64,000 nucleotides of DNA from CAVRTM01 sp963724015 (lineage in GTDB: Bacteria > Actinomycetota > Actinomycetes > Actinomycetales > Dermatophilaceae), in assembly GCA_963724015.1 (NCBI GenBank), contig CAVRTM010000021.1, positions 300,007-364,006 of the forward strand, read 5' to 3'. Positions within the stretch are counted from its first letter, which is position 1. Each line of letters starts with the position of its first letter. Of the stretch, positions 1 to 9,790 are shown piece by piece. Below the pieces are notes generated by a model, which did no database searches, was not told the origin of the DNA, and saw nothing but the letters and a program-made list of their open reading frames with translations. A program made the position numbers and the translations under genes.

Positions 1-59
1 CGCAGGACGCGCTGCACGAGCTCGTGCAGACCGCGAACGCCGCCCTTGCCACGGCGTGA
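1..59 (+). CDS. C-terminal end of a probable sugar ABC solute-binding protein (partial)
   Basis: Only the last 18 codons are inside the window, read from base 3 and ending in a TGA at 57-59. The tail (QDALHELVQTANAALATA) is a helical, alanine-rich end like those of sugar-binding lipoproteins. The stop overlaps the GTG start of a MalF-type permease by four bases, the usual order in carbohydrate ABC operons. The identity is inferred mainly from this position, because no domain is visible. Confidence 0.5.
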   Translation, partial: QDALHELVQTANAALATA

Positions 60-1020
60 GCGGTGGATCGTGGCCACGTCCTCCTTCCGCGCAGCCGTCG
101 TGCGGCAGACGAACCGGTGGTGCGTCGCAGGTCGCCCCTGAAGCGTGGCTGGGGGAGAACCCGGACGCCTGGGGGTTCGTCCTGCCCGCGGTCGTGATCA
201 TCCTCGGCCTCAGCGTCGTGCCGATGGTCTGGTCGTTCCTGCTGTCCTTGTCAGTCCGCCGACCTCGTCACGCCCGACGCGCTGGGTCGGGCTGGAGAAC
301 TACCGCACGCTCGCCAAGGACCCGAACTTCGGGCCGCCGTCGTCCACACGCTCGTGTACACGGCCTGTTCGTGCCGCTGAGCATCGCCGGGGGACTTGGG
401 CTCGCGCTCATGCTCAACCGGAAGATCCGGCTTCATCGGCGTCTACCGCACCCTGGTCTTCGTGCCGTTCGTCATCTCCGCGACGGCCCAGGGCGTGCTG
501 TTCTCGTTCATCTTCGACCCGCAGTTCGGGATCGCGAACGGCGTCCTGGGCTGGTTCGGCATCCCGCCGCAGGGGTTCTTCGCCGACAGCAACCAGGCAC
601 TGCCGCTCCTGGTGCTGATCGGCCTCTGGAGCGGTCTCGGGTTCTGCGTCGTGGTCTATCTCGCCGGCCTGCAGGACATCCCGCAGGAGCTGATCGAGGC
701 GGCGGCGATCGACGGCGCGCGCGGTGGGGGACGTTCGGTACGTCGTCTGGCCGGCCCTCAAGCCCGTCACGGTCTTCCTCCTGATCTGGGAGACCCTCCA
801 GGCGCTGCAGGTCTTCGACCTCGTCTTCGTGACGACGCGCGGCGGGCCCCTCGAGTCGACGACCGTGATCGTCTTCTTCGTCTGGGAGCAGGCGTTCCAG
901 ATGTTCACCGCCGGGTACGCCGCCGCCGCCGCGTACGTCCTGGCGTTCAGCCTGCTCGTCATCAGCCTCGGGATCCGGTTGGTCCGTCGCCGTGAGCGAG
1001 GATGGAGGTCGGACGCATGA
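56..1020 (+). CDS. Carbohydrate ABC transporter permease, MalF type (frame-disrupted)
   Basis: Inner-membrane subunit of a sugar importer. Conserved permease sequence runs through all three frames: a first membrane helix (VLPAVVIILGLSVVPMVWSF), then VGLENYRTLAKDP, then a periplasmic and transmembrane part (GVYRTLVFVPFVISATAQGV), and the cytoplasmic EAA loop (LQDIPQELIEAAAIDGA) that contacts the ATPase. The frame changes near 260, 360, 430 and 725, with no loss of family-like sequence between the breaks, so indel errors are more likely than decay. The GTG start at 56 overlaps the upstream stop, and the stop overlaps the next permease start. No ATPase gene lies next to it; such importers often share a distant MsiK-type ATPase. 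Confidence 0.8.
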
Positions 1021-1872
1021 CCGCCCCAGCGCATCGGCCGGCAGGCGCCGGCCGAATCCCGCCTGCCGTTCAGCGCCTGGCACCTCGTGCTGGTGCCCGT
1101 GTGCCTGGTCTTCGCCCTGCCGCTGCTCTGGCTTGTCGTGAGCTCGTTCATGACCAACGCGCAGATCAACCGCTTCCCACCGACGATCATCCCCGACTCG
1201 CTGCACCTCGACGGCTACCGCTACGTGCTCAACAACGCGTTGTTCCCGCGCTGGTTCCTGAACTCGGTGATCGTCTCCGCCGTCGTCGTTCTCGGGAACC
1301 TGCTCTTCGGCTCGCTCGGCGGCTACGCGTTCGCCCGCATGCGGTTCCGCGGGTCGCGGGTGCTGCTGGCGCTGATGCTCGCCACCTTGGTCATCCCGTT
1401 CCAGATCACGATGATCCCGTCGTTCCTGCTGATGAAGTACCTCGGGCTCATCGACACCCTGGGCGCCCTGATCGTGCCGTCGCTGGTGACGCCGTTCGCG
1501 GTGTTCCTGCTGCGGCAGTTCTTCCTGTCGTTGCCCAGGAGATCGAGGAGGCGGCGTGGATCGACGGCTGCTCCCGGCTGCGGACCCTGTGGCGTCATCG
1601 TGATGCCGCTGGCCCGGCCCGCGCTGGGCACGGTGGCGGTGCTGACGTTCCTCACGACCTGGAACGACCTGGCCTGGCCGCTGATCGCCATCAACAACGA
1701 CCACAACTACACGCTGCAGCTGGGGCTGACCACGTTCCAGGGCCAGCACCGCACGCAGTGGGCGGCGGTCATGGCCGGGAACATGATCACCGTCCTGCCG
1801 GTGCTCGCCGCCTTCCTCGCCGCGCAGCACACCTTCATCCAGTCGCTCACCTCGTCGGCGGTCAAGGGCTGA
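1017..1872 (+). CDS. Carbohydrate ABC transporter permease, MalG type (frame-disrupted)
   Basis: Second membrane subunit of the importer. Its ATG at 1017 overlaps the stop of the preceding permease (ATGA). After a frame change near 1070 the protein reads with about six hydrophobic helices, including LVPVCLVFALPLLWLVVSSF and LLALMLATLVIPFQITMIPS. It ends in the usual MalG-type tail (SLTSSAVKG). The EAA loop (QEIEEAAWIDGCSRLRTLW) is visible only in another frame between about 1540 and 1595, so two compensating indels flank it. Length fits the family (about 280 residues). It probably works with the gene before it and a binding protein that begins outside the window. Confidence 0.8.
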
Positions 1873-2017
1873 GCGCACGCGAGGGGTGACGTCGGTGGTG
1901 ACGGCGGACATCGTCATCGGGCTCTCCGAGCTCGTCAAGGAGTTCGAGAACACACCGCCGCAGTGGGCGGTCGTCTCGACGTCGCCGCGTCAGGTGCGCA
2001 AGCGTCCGCTGGCGCCC

Positions 2018-3082
2018 TCAGTCCAGGAAGCGGTACTCCGTCGTCGACACGTAGTGCTCGCCCGGGCGCTGAGCACGGTGCTCGGGAAGTGCGGCACGTT
2101 CGGGGAGTTCGAGAAGTGCTCGGGCTCGATGGCGAGCCCGTCGCCCTGCCGGTAGGTGCGCCCCCGGTGCCCACCAGCGAGCCGTCCAGGAAGTTGCCCG
2201 TGTAGAAGTCGATGCCCGGCTCGGTGGTCCAGACCTCGAGCACGCGGCCGCTGCCCGGCTCGCTGACACGGGCGGCCAGCAGCACGTCCCCCGGCGCCGC
2301 CCCGGCCGGTCCAGCACGAAGTTGTGGTCGTAGCCGCGAGCGAGGACGAGCTGGGCGAAGCCGTCCGGATGCGCTCCCCGATCGACGGGGAGTGCGGAAG
2401 TCCATCGGCGTGCCAGCCACCGGGGCCAGCTCGCCGGTGGGGAGCAGGTCGGCGGTGAGCGGCAGGTACCGGTCGGCGCGGATCTCCACCACGTGGTCGA
2501 GCACGCTTCCCGTGCCCTCGCCGGCGAGGTTGAAGTAGGAGTGGTTGGTCAGGTTGACGACGGTCGGCCTGTCGGTCGTCGCGAGGTAGTCGACGCGCAG
2601 GGTGCACGCGTCGCGGGCCAACCGGTAGGTCACCTCGGTGTCGAAGCGTGCCCGGGTAGCCCTCCTCGCCGTCCGGACTCACGTAGCCAGGCGGACGCCC
2701 ACCCACTGCGCGTCGGCCAGGGCCGGCCCGCCACAGCTTCTTGTCGAAGCCCTCCAGGCCGCCGTGCACGCTGGTCGGCGGCTCGTTCACCGGCAGCTGG
2801 TGGTTCCGCCGTCCAGCTCGAAGGCCGTCGGCGATGCGGTTGGCGAACCGGCCGATGATGGCGCCGAAGTAGGGGCTGCGCTCGACGTAGTCCGCGAGCG
2901 CGGTGAAGCCGAGCACGACGTTGGCCGCGTCCCGTGGCGGTCGGGCACCTCCAGTGACTGCACGACGCCGCCGTAGGTGAGCACGTTGACCGACATGCCG
3001 ACGTCGTTGGCCAGCCGGTAGGCTCGACCGGGCGGCCGTCGGGCAACGTGCCGAACGATGCGGGCACGGGCGTGTCGTTCAC
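2018..3082 (-). CDS. galM: Aldose 1-epimerase (galactose mutarotase family, frame-disrupted)
   Basis: Interconverts alpha and beta anomers of aldoses so that a sugar enters catabolism in the right form. Fragments in several frames line up along the known order: an N-terminal part with VLTYGGVVQSLEVPDR, then YFGAIIGRFANRIADG, VHGGLEGFDKKLW, the signature around VVNLTNHSYFNLAG (catalytic His), an EPGIDFYTGNFLDG segment and the end GEHYVSTTEYRFLD. At least eight frame changes are needed, the worst in the window. The probable start is a GTG at 3082, about 33 bases downstream of the PfkB kinase stop, so it is the last gene of the minus-strand operon starting at 7460. Confidence 0.8.
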
Positions 3083-3115
3083 GGGCCCGGCGCCGGGGAC
3101 GGCTCCCTCAGCAGC

Positions 3116-4115
3116 TCACGAGGGACGGCGGCAGCGGATGGCCGTGCGCCGCGCCGCGGCGAGGACCGACTCCGCGTCGATCTCGGGGTTGATGGTGTGG
3201 GGGCACGTCACCGTCATCCCCGACACGAGCGCGGCGAAGGCGTTCGCCGCGGCCAGGTCCAGGCCGCCGATGGTCCGACGACGAGCGCGGACAGGTGGGC
3301 GTCGCCGGCGCCCGCGGTGCTGACCACGCGCGCCTCGCTGGCCGGCGCGTGGGCGATCTCCCGGCCGTCCCAGCTCCAGCTGCCCTGGGCGCCCGCGGTC
3401 ACCACCGGCGACGCTCGGGGGTGCTCCGCGCTCAGCATGGCGACGGCTGCGGCGACCACGGCCTCGGCCGGTGCCCCCGGGTCCACCGGTGTCCTGGCGA
3501 GAGCGGCCGCCTCATCGATGTTCAGCGAGAGCAGGTCCACCTGGCTCAGCATCCCCGTGGCGCGGACCTCGTCCAGCTCGCCGGGGAGGAGCCTGGCGAC
3601 GCGCAGGAACCCGTGTTCCGTGGCCTGCTGGAGCAGGGCGGCGCGCGTGGCGACCGGCACCTCGGGCAGGGCGAGGGCGACGCCGCGACCGCGGTACCGC
3701 TGGAAGACGGGAGTGCGCGTGACACGTCGTCGGCGTCCACATCACAGCTGGCCGAGCGGCTGGTGGACAGGTTGCCTCCGTCCCCGTCCGGGTACAGGAA
3801 GCACACCGAGAACAGCGTGGGGTTGGAGGACAGCCCGACGAAGGTCGTGTCCAGCCCTGCCGCATGCATCTCCGCCAGGACGGCGGCGCCTGCGGCGTCG
3901 TCACCCACGCTGCCGACCGGCAGGACCGGCACCGCTTCGCCGAGCAGCCGCCGGACGTAGTGGCAGACGATGTGCAGCTTGCAGTAGTCGCGCTGGTCGA
4001 GCAGCTCGGCGCGCCGGCTCTCCTCACGGCCGAGGGTGTGGTTTCCCTCCAGCGCCAGGAAGATCCCCGTCCCGATGCCGCCGGTGCCGACCACGACGTC
4101 GTATCGGCGCGTCAC
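3116..4115 (-). CDS. PfkB-family carbohydrate kinase (frame-disrupted)
   Basis: ATP-dependent phosphorylation of a sugar or sugar acid in the cytoplasm. The N-terminus reads YDVVVGTGGIGTGIFLALEG, followed by PVGSVGDDAAGAAVLAEMHA, typical of the ribokinase fold. The second PfkB signature appears as STAGAGDAHLSA, with the catalytic Asp in GAGD. Frame changes lie near 3725, 3660 and 3270. The C-terminus (MTVTCPHTINPEIDAESVL) is in another frame and stops at 3116. The GTG start at 4115 overlaps the stop of the NagB-like gene by four bases. Candidate substrates are tagatose-, fructose- or 2-keto-3-deoxygluconate-type compounds; the sequence does not decide between them. Confidence 0.8.
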
Positions 4116-5009
4116 CGGGCCCTGCCGAGGTCCCACTCGGGGTGCAGGCTGATGGGGTGCGTTGCCGTCTCCATGGTCGCTGTCAACAGGGCGTCGGGGT
4201 GCTCCTGCAGCAGCGTGAGCGGGTACTCCACGGTCACCGGGCTGAACAGGCCGACGCGCAGGGCGGTCTGCTTCCAGGGGCCGGTGTCGCTGAAGAGCCG
4301 GATACGGCGAGCGGCCAGGATCTCGCGGAGCCCCAGCGTCACGGACATCGGCGGCACGAACTGGTAGGCCCCCCCGAAGGTCCGGTGGCTGAGGGCGACG
4401 ATCGTGTCGAGGTTGTTGTCCTGCACCCGTGCGGTCGACGTGCGCAGCTCCTCGACGGTGATGCTGCTGAAGGGGTGGCGGCGGGTCTGGTTGTACGCGA
4501 TGTGGCCGTCCTGCCCCCAGCCGCCGTACACGAGGTCCGCCGGCCGCTCCAGGAGCGTGGCGGTGATCTCAGCCAGCCGCGCCGGTTCGGGCCAGTGCCG
4601 GTTGTCCTCGGGCACGTTGAGGTCGACCGGGATCGGCCCGTAGAAGTGCGCTCCATGAAGCCGCGGAAGCTGTAGGGGTGGGCCGCGGGATCGGCTTTCC
4701 CTGCCAGTCCAGGCACTCGTCCATGTGGAACACCTCGACGTGCGCGAGGCTGACCCGGCGCGAGCTGACCAGCTCGGTGAACGGCGCGTACCAGCCGCTC
4801 GGTCCGCACGGGAGGATGGTGCGCAGCGTGCGACCCTCGGCCGCGCTGCGCGTGATCTCGTCCACGAGCTCCTGCGCCATGAGGCGACCCATCTCGGCGG
4901 GGTGGCTGCACAGCCGCAGCGGTACCCGGCGCTCCGGGTGGTCGACCAGCTCCTCGACGGGGATGGCGCACCAGCGCTGCAGGTCCGGGTGCGGGACGGT
5001 CACGGACAT
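4112..5009 (-). CDS. NagB-like glucosamine-6-phosphate deaminase/isomerase family protein (frame-disrupted)
   Basis: Member of the glucosamine-6-phosphate isomerase/6-phosphogluconolactonase fold. The N-terminal half contains an LPCGPSGWYAPFTELV nucleotide/phosphate-loop-like segment and VEVFHMDECLDWQGKPI, which matches the FNMDEYxG region of NagB. The second half has YGGWGQDGHIAYNQ, the family signature (GIGxDGHIAFNE in NagB), and ends in a long C-terminal region. The frame changes near 4690 and 4640. The signature keeps the Asp and His expected at the active site. The gene lies between a GH4 glycosidase and a PfkB kinase, which suggests deamination/isomerisation of a phosphorylated amino sugar or keto-aldose isomerisation. 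Substrate unknown. Confidence 0.75.
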
Positions 5010-5043
5010 CTCGGCTCCTTCGGTGCCGACGGCGGGCGGGCGG

Positions 5044-6360
5044 TCAGTGGAGCTCGGGCAGCCACTGCTGCTGCGCCTCGATCATCTCGTCGGTCATCGC
5101 CTTGATCTGGTCCAGGCTCAGCAGGGAGCTGGTGAGCCGGTCCAGGGAGACCGCGGTGTAGACGAGCTCCCTCGACTTCTGCCGGAAGGAGTCGACCACG
5201 CACAGCTGGTAGCCCACCGATGCGACGTCGATGCCGGCGCACTGCGCCGGGAGGTCGCCGACGCAGGTCGGCTGCACGCCGTTCTGGTCGACGAGGCAGG
5301 GCACCTCGACGCAGCAGCCCTCGGGCAGGTTGGTGATCAGGCCGGTGTTGGGGACGTTGCCGTAGACCACGCGGGGGGTGTTGGTGACCACCGAGTCCAC
5401 GATCCGCGCGGCGTACTCCTCGCTGACCGCAAGCGTTCCGTCGGCGAACTGCTTGGCCATCTGCTCGAGGTCGGCCTCGTTGTTGCCCCGGGTGATCTCC
5501 AGGTAGTCCCAGCGTTCGGGGAGCAGCGCGGTCACGTCCGCGGCGTCCGCCGGAAGTGGGGGTAGTACTCCGAGGCGTGGTGGCTGGACTCGGTCTGGAA
5601 GTAGCCGGTGAGGTTCATGATCGCGGTACGCACTCCCTCCCGTCCGCCGGCATACCACTCGTCGATGGGCGTGCGGGGGTCAGCTCTCCCCGGTGGTAGG
5701 CGTTGACCGCGGCGCGGAGCTCGGGCAGGACGTCCTGACCGCGGTGGCGGAACTCCAGCATCCAGGCCTGGTGGTTGATCCCGGCTGCGCGGAACGACCA
5801 GGTGCCATCGTCGAGGCCCATGATCGAGGCCAGCTCGTCGGCCGTGTGCTGGACCGAGTGGCACAGTCCCGTCGTCCGGATGCCCTGCCCGGAGGCGAAC
5901 CAGCAGTTGACAGCCATCGGGTTGGCGTAGTTGAGCAGCAGCGCGTCGGGGCAGAGGTCGTGCATGTCACGGGTGATCTCCTCGAGCGCCTTCATCGAAC
6001 GCAGGCCACGGAACACGCCTCCCGGGCCGAGGGTGTCGCCGACGGTCTGGTCGACTCCGTACCGGCGCGGGATCTCCATGTCGACGGCGTACGCGTCCCG
6101 TCCGCCCACCTGGAAGCAGACGACGACGAAGTCGGCTCCTGCGAGCGCCTCCTTGCGCTCGGTGGTGGGCTCGATCCGTGCCGGCAGACCGTGCGCCTCG
6201 ATGAGCTGGCGGGCCAGCCGCTCGGTGCGCCCAGGGACTCCGGGTCGATGTCCATGAGGGCGTAGTGGGCGCCCTGCAAGCTCGGGAACGAGAGGAAGTC
6301 GTTCATGAGCTGCAGCGGGAACTCGTAGCCCCCCGCGCCGATGATCGCGATCTTGGTCAT
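5044..6360 (-). CDS. Glycoside hydrolase family 4 (alpha-galactosidase/alpha-glucuronidase-like, NAD- and metal-dependent), frame-disrupted
   Basis: GH4 enzymes cleave glycosides by an oxidation-elimination route using NAD and a divalent metal. The N-terminal Rossmann segment is TKIAIIGAGGYEFPLQLMND. Further on are DQTVGDTLGPGGVFRGLRS, LLNYANPMAVNCW, the metal-ligand motif LCHSVQHT and the INHQAW segment; the Cys and His of CHSVQ are those that bind the metal in MelA-type enzymes. Frame changes lie near 6235, 5680 and 5558. The start ATG overlaps the amidohydrolase stop (ATGA). There is no signal peptide, so it acts on imported glycosides. The CHSV motif points to the galactosidase/glucuronidase branch rather than the 6-phospho-glucosidase branch. 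Confidence 0.85.
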
Positions 6361-7460
6361 GCTTCCTCATTTCCGGGTGTGGACGGGATGTGCAGCTGCG
6401 GCACGAGCCGGGCCGCGTTGCCGGAGTAGATGCGGCGGAGGACGTCGTCGGGCAGGTCCAGCCCCGAGATGGCCCAGCGGCCCATCAACGGGGGCTCCTC
6501 GTCGGAATGGGCGAAGTGCTCGTCGGCCGTCTCGAGGAAGCGGAAGTGCGTCGGGTAGCTCTCGCCCGTGTGCGGGATCTCGTCGCAGCCGAAGAGGACC
6601 CGGTCCGGGTGCCGGAGCATGAGCTCGCGCGTCGCCCGCGGCTGGCGGCCCAGCTGGGCGATGCGGGCGGCGATGTCGATGTGGAAGTTGGGGTAGCTGT
6701 CGAGCATGCGGCCCACCCAGCCGAGGTTCTCGGCATAACAGCCCGCATGGACGGCGACGAACGTCGTGCGTGGGTGGGCGGCGACGACCGCCTCGAGGCT
6801 GTCGATGAGCCGCTCGAAGCTGGGGAAGTCGGGCCCCGCGAAAGACCAGTCCGGGCGGGAGGCGAGCAGCTCGAGGTACTCGTTGTGCTCGTCGACCGGG
6901 TCGAAGAACGCGACCGGGTCCGCAGCGTGCCACCAGACCGGGATGCCGACGTCACCGGCGGTCTCCCACATGGGCGCCAGGCGTTCGTCGTCCGGCAGGA
7001 CCAGCCGGCCATCGCCGTCGCGGACCTGCAGGCCCAGATCCTTCCAGACCTTGACCCCCGCCGCGCCAGCCGCCGCGGACCCGGCGAGGTGCGCCGCGAG
7101 CGTCTCGGGCGCCCGGGGCCCGGACAACAGGCCCCAGTCCACGTGGCAGAACGTGGCGATGCGTCCCGGGAAGTGCTCGTCGAACCGGGCGAGGTTGCTG
7201 CGCAGCTCCTCGCCCCAGCGGCCGTCGAGGTTGACGAACCCGTGGACGTTGAAGGCCGACATGGCCTCGAGCCAGGACTCGACGTCCTCGACCAGCCACT
7301 GGCCCTCGCGTCCGGCCCAGCTGCTGAGCCAGCGACCCAGGTGGCTGTGGGCGTCGATGGCGGGGAAGCGGGCGGCGCCCACCCGGTGCCCGGGCAGCAG
7401 GAGGCGGGCACGCGGCCGGTAACGGCTCAGCGGAAGGTCGCTGGGGAAGGCACTCGGCAT
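6357..7460 (-). CDS. Amidohydrolase-family (Amidohydro_2) metal-dependent hydrolase
   Basis: Intact 367-residue protein, first gene of the minus operon. It shows an early HxH metal motif (AIDAHSHLGRW), a WWHAADP segment, TTFVAVHAGCYAENLGW with a likely metal-binding His, and a late Asp in VLFGCDEIPHTGE, the order expected for a TIM-barrel amidohydrolase. This subfamily contains lactonases and decarboxylases of sugar acids and aromatics; the substrate here is not evident. Its position before a GH4 enzyme, a NagB-like protein, a kinase and a mutarotase suggests hydrolysis of a lactone or amide of the same substrate family. Start at 7460 has an AAGGAG Shine-Dalgarno that abuts a 22-bp palindrome at 7474-7495. 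Confidence 0.8.
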   Translation of the reverse strand: MPSAFPSDLPLSRYRPRARLLLPGHRVGAARFPAIDAHSHLGRWLSSWAGREGQWLVEDVESWLEAMSAFNVHGFVNLDGRWGEELRSNLARFDEHFPGRIATFCHVDWGLLSGPRAPETLAAHLAGSAAAGAAGVKVWKDLGLQVRDGDGRLVLPDDERLAPMWETAGDVGIPVWWHAADPVAFFDPVDEHNEYLELLASRPDWSFAGPDFPSFERLIDSLEAVVAAHPRTTFVAVHAGCYAENLGWVGRMLDSYPNFHIDIAARIAQLGRQPRATRELMLRHPDRVLFGCDEIPHTGESYPTHFRFLETADEHFAHSDEEPPLMGRWAISGLDLPDDVLRRIYSGNAARLVPQLHIPSTPGNEEA

Positions 7461-7473
7461 GGGCCGGTCACTC

Positions 7474-7495
7474 CTTGTCCGATATACCGAACAAG
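7474..7495. promoter_or_regulatory. Palindromic operator upstream of the amidohydrolase operon (putative IclR-type site)
   Basis: A 22-bp imperfect palindrome with outer arms CTTGT/ACAAG and core TCCGATATACCGAA. Related palindromes occur at 8360, 8516 and 12952, all in promoters of this cluster. It lies downstream of the predicted start of transcription and directly beside the ribosome-binding site of the amidohydrolase gene, a position suited to repression. Confidence 0.6.
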
Positions 7496-7512
7496 TGTCG
7501 GCATGTCGGATA

Positions 7513-7542
7513 AAATTAGAGGGCCGGTCGGCGTCGCGTCAA
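7513..7542 (-). promoter_or_regulatory. Predicted sigma-A promoter for the amidohydrolase-GH4-NagB-PfkB-GalM operon
   Basis: On the minus strand TTGACG (7542-7537) is followed after 18 bases by TAATTT (7518-7513). Transcription would begin near 7505 and run through the palindrome at 7474-7495 before the start codon at 7460. Confidence 0.55.
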
Positions 7543-7562
7543 CCATCCCGCCGGGCTTGCGG

Positions 7563-8338
7563 CTACCGGACCGCCTCGGGCCGGTAGCCGAGACGCTCGG
7601 ACAGCCGTGCGGCGCCCTGGCGGACGAGCGCGGCGAGCGACTCGCGGTGTTCCTCGTCCCACCGGGTCGTCGGGACGGAGATGCTCATGGCGGCCACCAT
7701 CTCGCCGGCGTGGTCCCGCACCCCGGCGGCCACGCAGTGGACGTCCTCGCTGGACTCGGCCTCGTCGAACGACAGCTCACGCGCGTGGATCTCGGCCAGC
7801 TCGCTCTTGAGGCGCGCCCGCGACGAGATGCTGTTCGGGGTCATCGTGGCGAGGGTGGCGTGACGCGGGTACAGCGCGTCGAGCGCCTCGGGGCCGAGGG
7901 CTGACAGGAGCATCTTTCCCACGCCCGTGCAGTGGGCGGGCAGATGGCGCCCGACGGCCGACACCATCCGAACGGGGTGGGTGCTGTCCACGCGGGCGAT
8001 GTAGATGACGTCCGCGCCTTCGAGCACGGCGACGTGCACGGTCTCATCGCAGGCGGCGGCCACCTCCGTGGCCACGCGCTGCGCCTCACGGGCGAGGTCG
8101 AGCTGGTCGGCGAAGACACCCCGAGCTGGAACAGCCGCACGCCGAGCTGGTAGCGCAGCGGCTGCCCGGGAATGATGATCAGGTAGCTCCGGTCGACGAG
8201 GGTGCTCAGCAGCTCGTGCACCGTCGTGCGGGGGAGCCCGAGTCGGCTCACGATCTCGGCCGCCGAGAGCACCGGAGCGTCGAGGAAGAGCTCGAGGATG
8301 TCCAGCGCCCGGCTCACCGCGGGGACGGCGCGGCCCAT
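7563..8338 (-). CDS. IclR-family transcriptional regulator (one frameshift)
   Basis: N-terminal winged helix-turn-helix (VSRALDILELFLDAPVLSAA, then LPRTTVHELLSTLVDRSYL) followed by the IclR effector domain: CDETVHVAVLEGADVIYIAR, SAVGRHLPAHCTGVGKMLLS and DEAESSEDVHCVAAGVRDHA, which resembles the conserved E-x-x-x-G-x-x-C-I/V-A-A motif. One frame change near 8110 joins the two halves. Length (about 258 residues) is normal. The ATG at 8338 follows a predicted promoter with an operator-like palindrome just inside the transcript, suggesting autoregulation. It stands between the two opposite catabolic operons and is the best candidate regulator of both. Ligand unknown, probably a sugar acid or other pathway intermediate. 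Confidence 0.85.
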
Positions 8339-8359
8339 GTTTGACCCTGCTCTCCGTGT

Positions 8360-8375
8360 GTTCGGGATTTCAGAC
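8360..8375. promoter_or_regulatory. Operator-like palindrome in the IclR promoter
   Basis: GTTCGGGATTTCAGAC, a degenerate copy of the palindrome seen at 7474 and 12952. It sits immediately downstream of the predicted -10 element, as expected of an autorepression site. It is the weakest of the four copies. Confidence 0.4.
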
Positions 8376-8377
8376 GG

Positions 8378-8406
8378 ACTGTAGGAGCGTCGGGGGGAGG
8401 CGTCAA
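8378..8406 (-). promoter_or_regulatory. Predicted promoter of the IclR regulator gene
   Basis: Minus-strand TTGACG (8406-8401), a spacer of 17 bases, then TACAGT (8383-8378). It lies about 40 bases upstream of the regulator start codon at 8338. Confidence 0.55.
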
Positions 8407-8464
8407 ACGGCTCCCGGGGCCATGGTGGTGACCGATGGCGGCTGCGCGGCATACCAGCCGGTCT

Positions 8465-8493
8465 TTGACAGTCGCACGTCCCCTCACTAGCGT
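8465..8493 (+). promoter_or_regulatory. Predicted promoter of the SDR-RidA-ADH-lactonase operon
   Basis: TTGACA at 8465-8470, 17-base spacer, TAGCGT at 8488-8493, which fits the actinobacterial TANNNT -10. The start codon of the SDR gene is at 8559 behind a GGAAGGAG ribosome-binding site. Confidence 0.6.
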
Positions 8494-8515
8494 TCTGATC
8501 GAAATGTCGAAGGCA

Positions 8516-8531
8516 GTTCAGTATCTCGAAC
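8516..8531. promoter_or_regulatory. Operator-like palindrome before the SDR operon
   Basis: GTTCAGTATCTCGAAC is a palindrome of the form GTTC-N3-AT-N3-GAAC, related to the sites at 7474, 8360 and 12952. It lies between the predicted transcription start and the SDR start codon. Confidence 0.5.
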
Positions 8532-8558
8532 GCCGAGCGACTTCCCGGAAGGAGTGCG

Positions 8559-9326
8559 ATGCGCGGTCTGCGCGGCAAGCGGGTGCTGGTCAGCGGTGGC
8601 AGCAGCGGCATCGGCGCTGCGACGGCCCGCCGCTTCCTCGAGGAGGGAGCCCGCGTCTTCATCGGCGGTCTCGACCCGGAGGAGGTCCAGTCGACGGTCC
8701 GCTCCCTGCAGTCCCTCGGCGAGGTCCGCGGGCAGGCGGCGGATGTCAGCGACGACGAGGCCGCCGGCTCGCTCGTCGAGGCCGCGACCCGGGCGATGGG
8801 TGGCTTGGACATCCTCGCCAACAACGCCGGCACCGCGTGGCGCGAGCCCTTCCTGGAGATCACGCCGCAGCACTGGGACCGCATGATGGCGGTCAACCTG
8901 CGTGGCATGTTCCTCATGGCCCAGGCCGTCGCCAAGGTGCTGGTCGAGCAGGGGGACGGGGGCGTGATCGTGAACATGTCCTCGACCAACGGGCTGGCCG
9001 GCGAGGCTGACTACGCCCATTACAACGCCTCGAAGGCGGGCGTCCTGCTGCTCACGAGGACCATGGCCGTCGAGCTCGGTCGGCACGGGATCCGGGTCAA
9101 CGCGCTCTGCCCGGGATACATCCAGACGGCCCTGAACGCGCAGATCGCCGGGCAGCTGGGCGGCGAGGACTTCGCCCAGCGCTACGCCCGGGACAACATC
9201 CCCCTCGGCCGGACCGGCCAGCCGGAGGAGGTGGCCGCGGCCTACGCGTTCCTGGCCTCCGATGACGCGTCGTTCCTGTCGGGCACCGGCCTCGTGGTGG
9301 ACGGGGGCCAGCTGGCCGTGATGTGA
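8559..9326 (+). CDS. Short-chain dehydrogenase/reductase (SDR)
   Basis: Intact 255-residue classical SDR. The cofactor-binding GGSSGIG is at residues 13-19, NNAG at 88-91, the catalytic Ser at about 141, and Tyr155 and Lys159 in YNASK. The C-terminus ends in the family-typical VVDGGQL. It probably oxidises or reduces a hydroxyl of a sugar or sugar acid with NAD(P). It is the first gene of a plus-strand operon with RidA, a zinc alcohol dehydrogenase and an SMP-30 lactonase, so a first oxidation step of an oxidative sugar pathway is a reasonable guess. The start is supported by a strong GGAAGGAG sequence ten bases upstream. Confidence 0.85.
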   Translation: MRGLRGKRVLVSGGSSGIGAATARRFLEEGARVFIGGLDPEEVQSTVRSLQSLGEVRGQAADVSDDEAAGSLVEAATRAMGGLDILANNAGTAWREPFLEITPQHWDRMMAVNLRGMFLMAQAVAKVLVEQGDGGVIVNMSSTNGLAGEADYAHYNASKAGVLLLTRTMAVELGRHGIRVNALCPGYIQTALNAQIAGQLGGEDFAQRYARDNIPLGRTGQPEEVAAAYAFLASDDASFLSGTGLVVDGGQLAVM

Positions 9327-9407
9327 CGTGCAACGGAGCACCCAGGATTTCCGGACGGCCGCCCGGGAGCGGACAGGTCGTCATACCGAACCGAGGAGCC
9401 AAGACCC

Positions 9408-9790
9408 ATGACCCACCGCACACACGTCGTCGAGGGCCTGCCTGCACCCGGCGGCGCGTACAGCCATGTGACCGAGGGCTCGGGCCTGGTGTTCACCGCG
9501 GGCTTCGGCCCGCACGACCCGGAGACCGGTGCGATCCCCGAGGGCATCGAGGCGCAGACCGAGGCGACCCTGGCCAACGTCGCCCGGGCGTTGGGCGCCG
9601 TCGGGCTCGACCTGTCGCACGTGGTGAAGGCCACGGTGCACCTGGCGGAGCTGGACCGGGACTTCGCCGGTTTCGACGCCGCGTACGGCCGGGTCGTCCC
9701 ACCCCCCACCCGGTGCGGACGACGGTCGGCTCGCGGCTCCTGGGCATCCTGGTCGAGATCGACGTCGTCGCCCTCGCGGATCCGACGTGA
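9408..9790 (+). CDS. RidA/YjgF-family enamine/imine deaminase (one frameshift)
   Basis: About 127 residues. The sequence shows GLVFTAGFGPHDPETGAIPE, VARALGAVGLDLSHVVKATV, and, after a single frame change near 9712, HPVRTTVGSRLLGILVEIDV, which contains the active-site Arg of RidA proteins. RidA hydrolyses reactive enamine/imine intermediates released by PLP-dependent dehydratases, so its placement near the PLP enzyme at 11612-12893 is suggestive. The start ATG has a GAGGAG site upstream. Its stop overlaps the GTG start of the alcohol dehydrogenase (GTGA). A half operator, ATACCGAAC, lies at 9383-9391. Confidence 0.85.

Noticed and set aside
508..1953. A 481-codon reading frame on the minus strand over the permease genes
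   Set aside because: Low-complexity, Arg/Asp/Gly-rich sequence with no domain; it is the complement of the real permease genes in GC-rich DNA.
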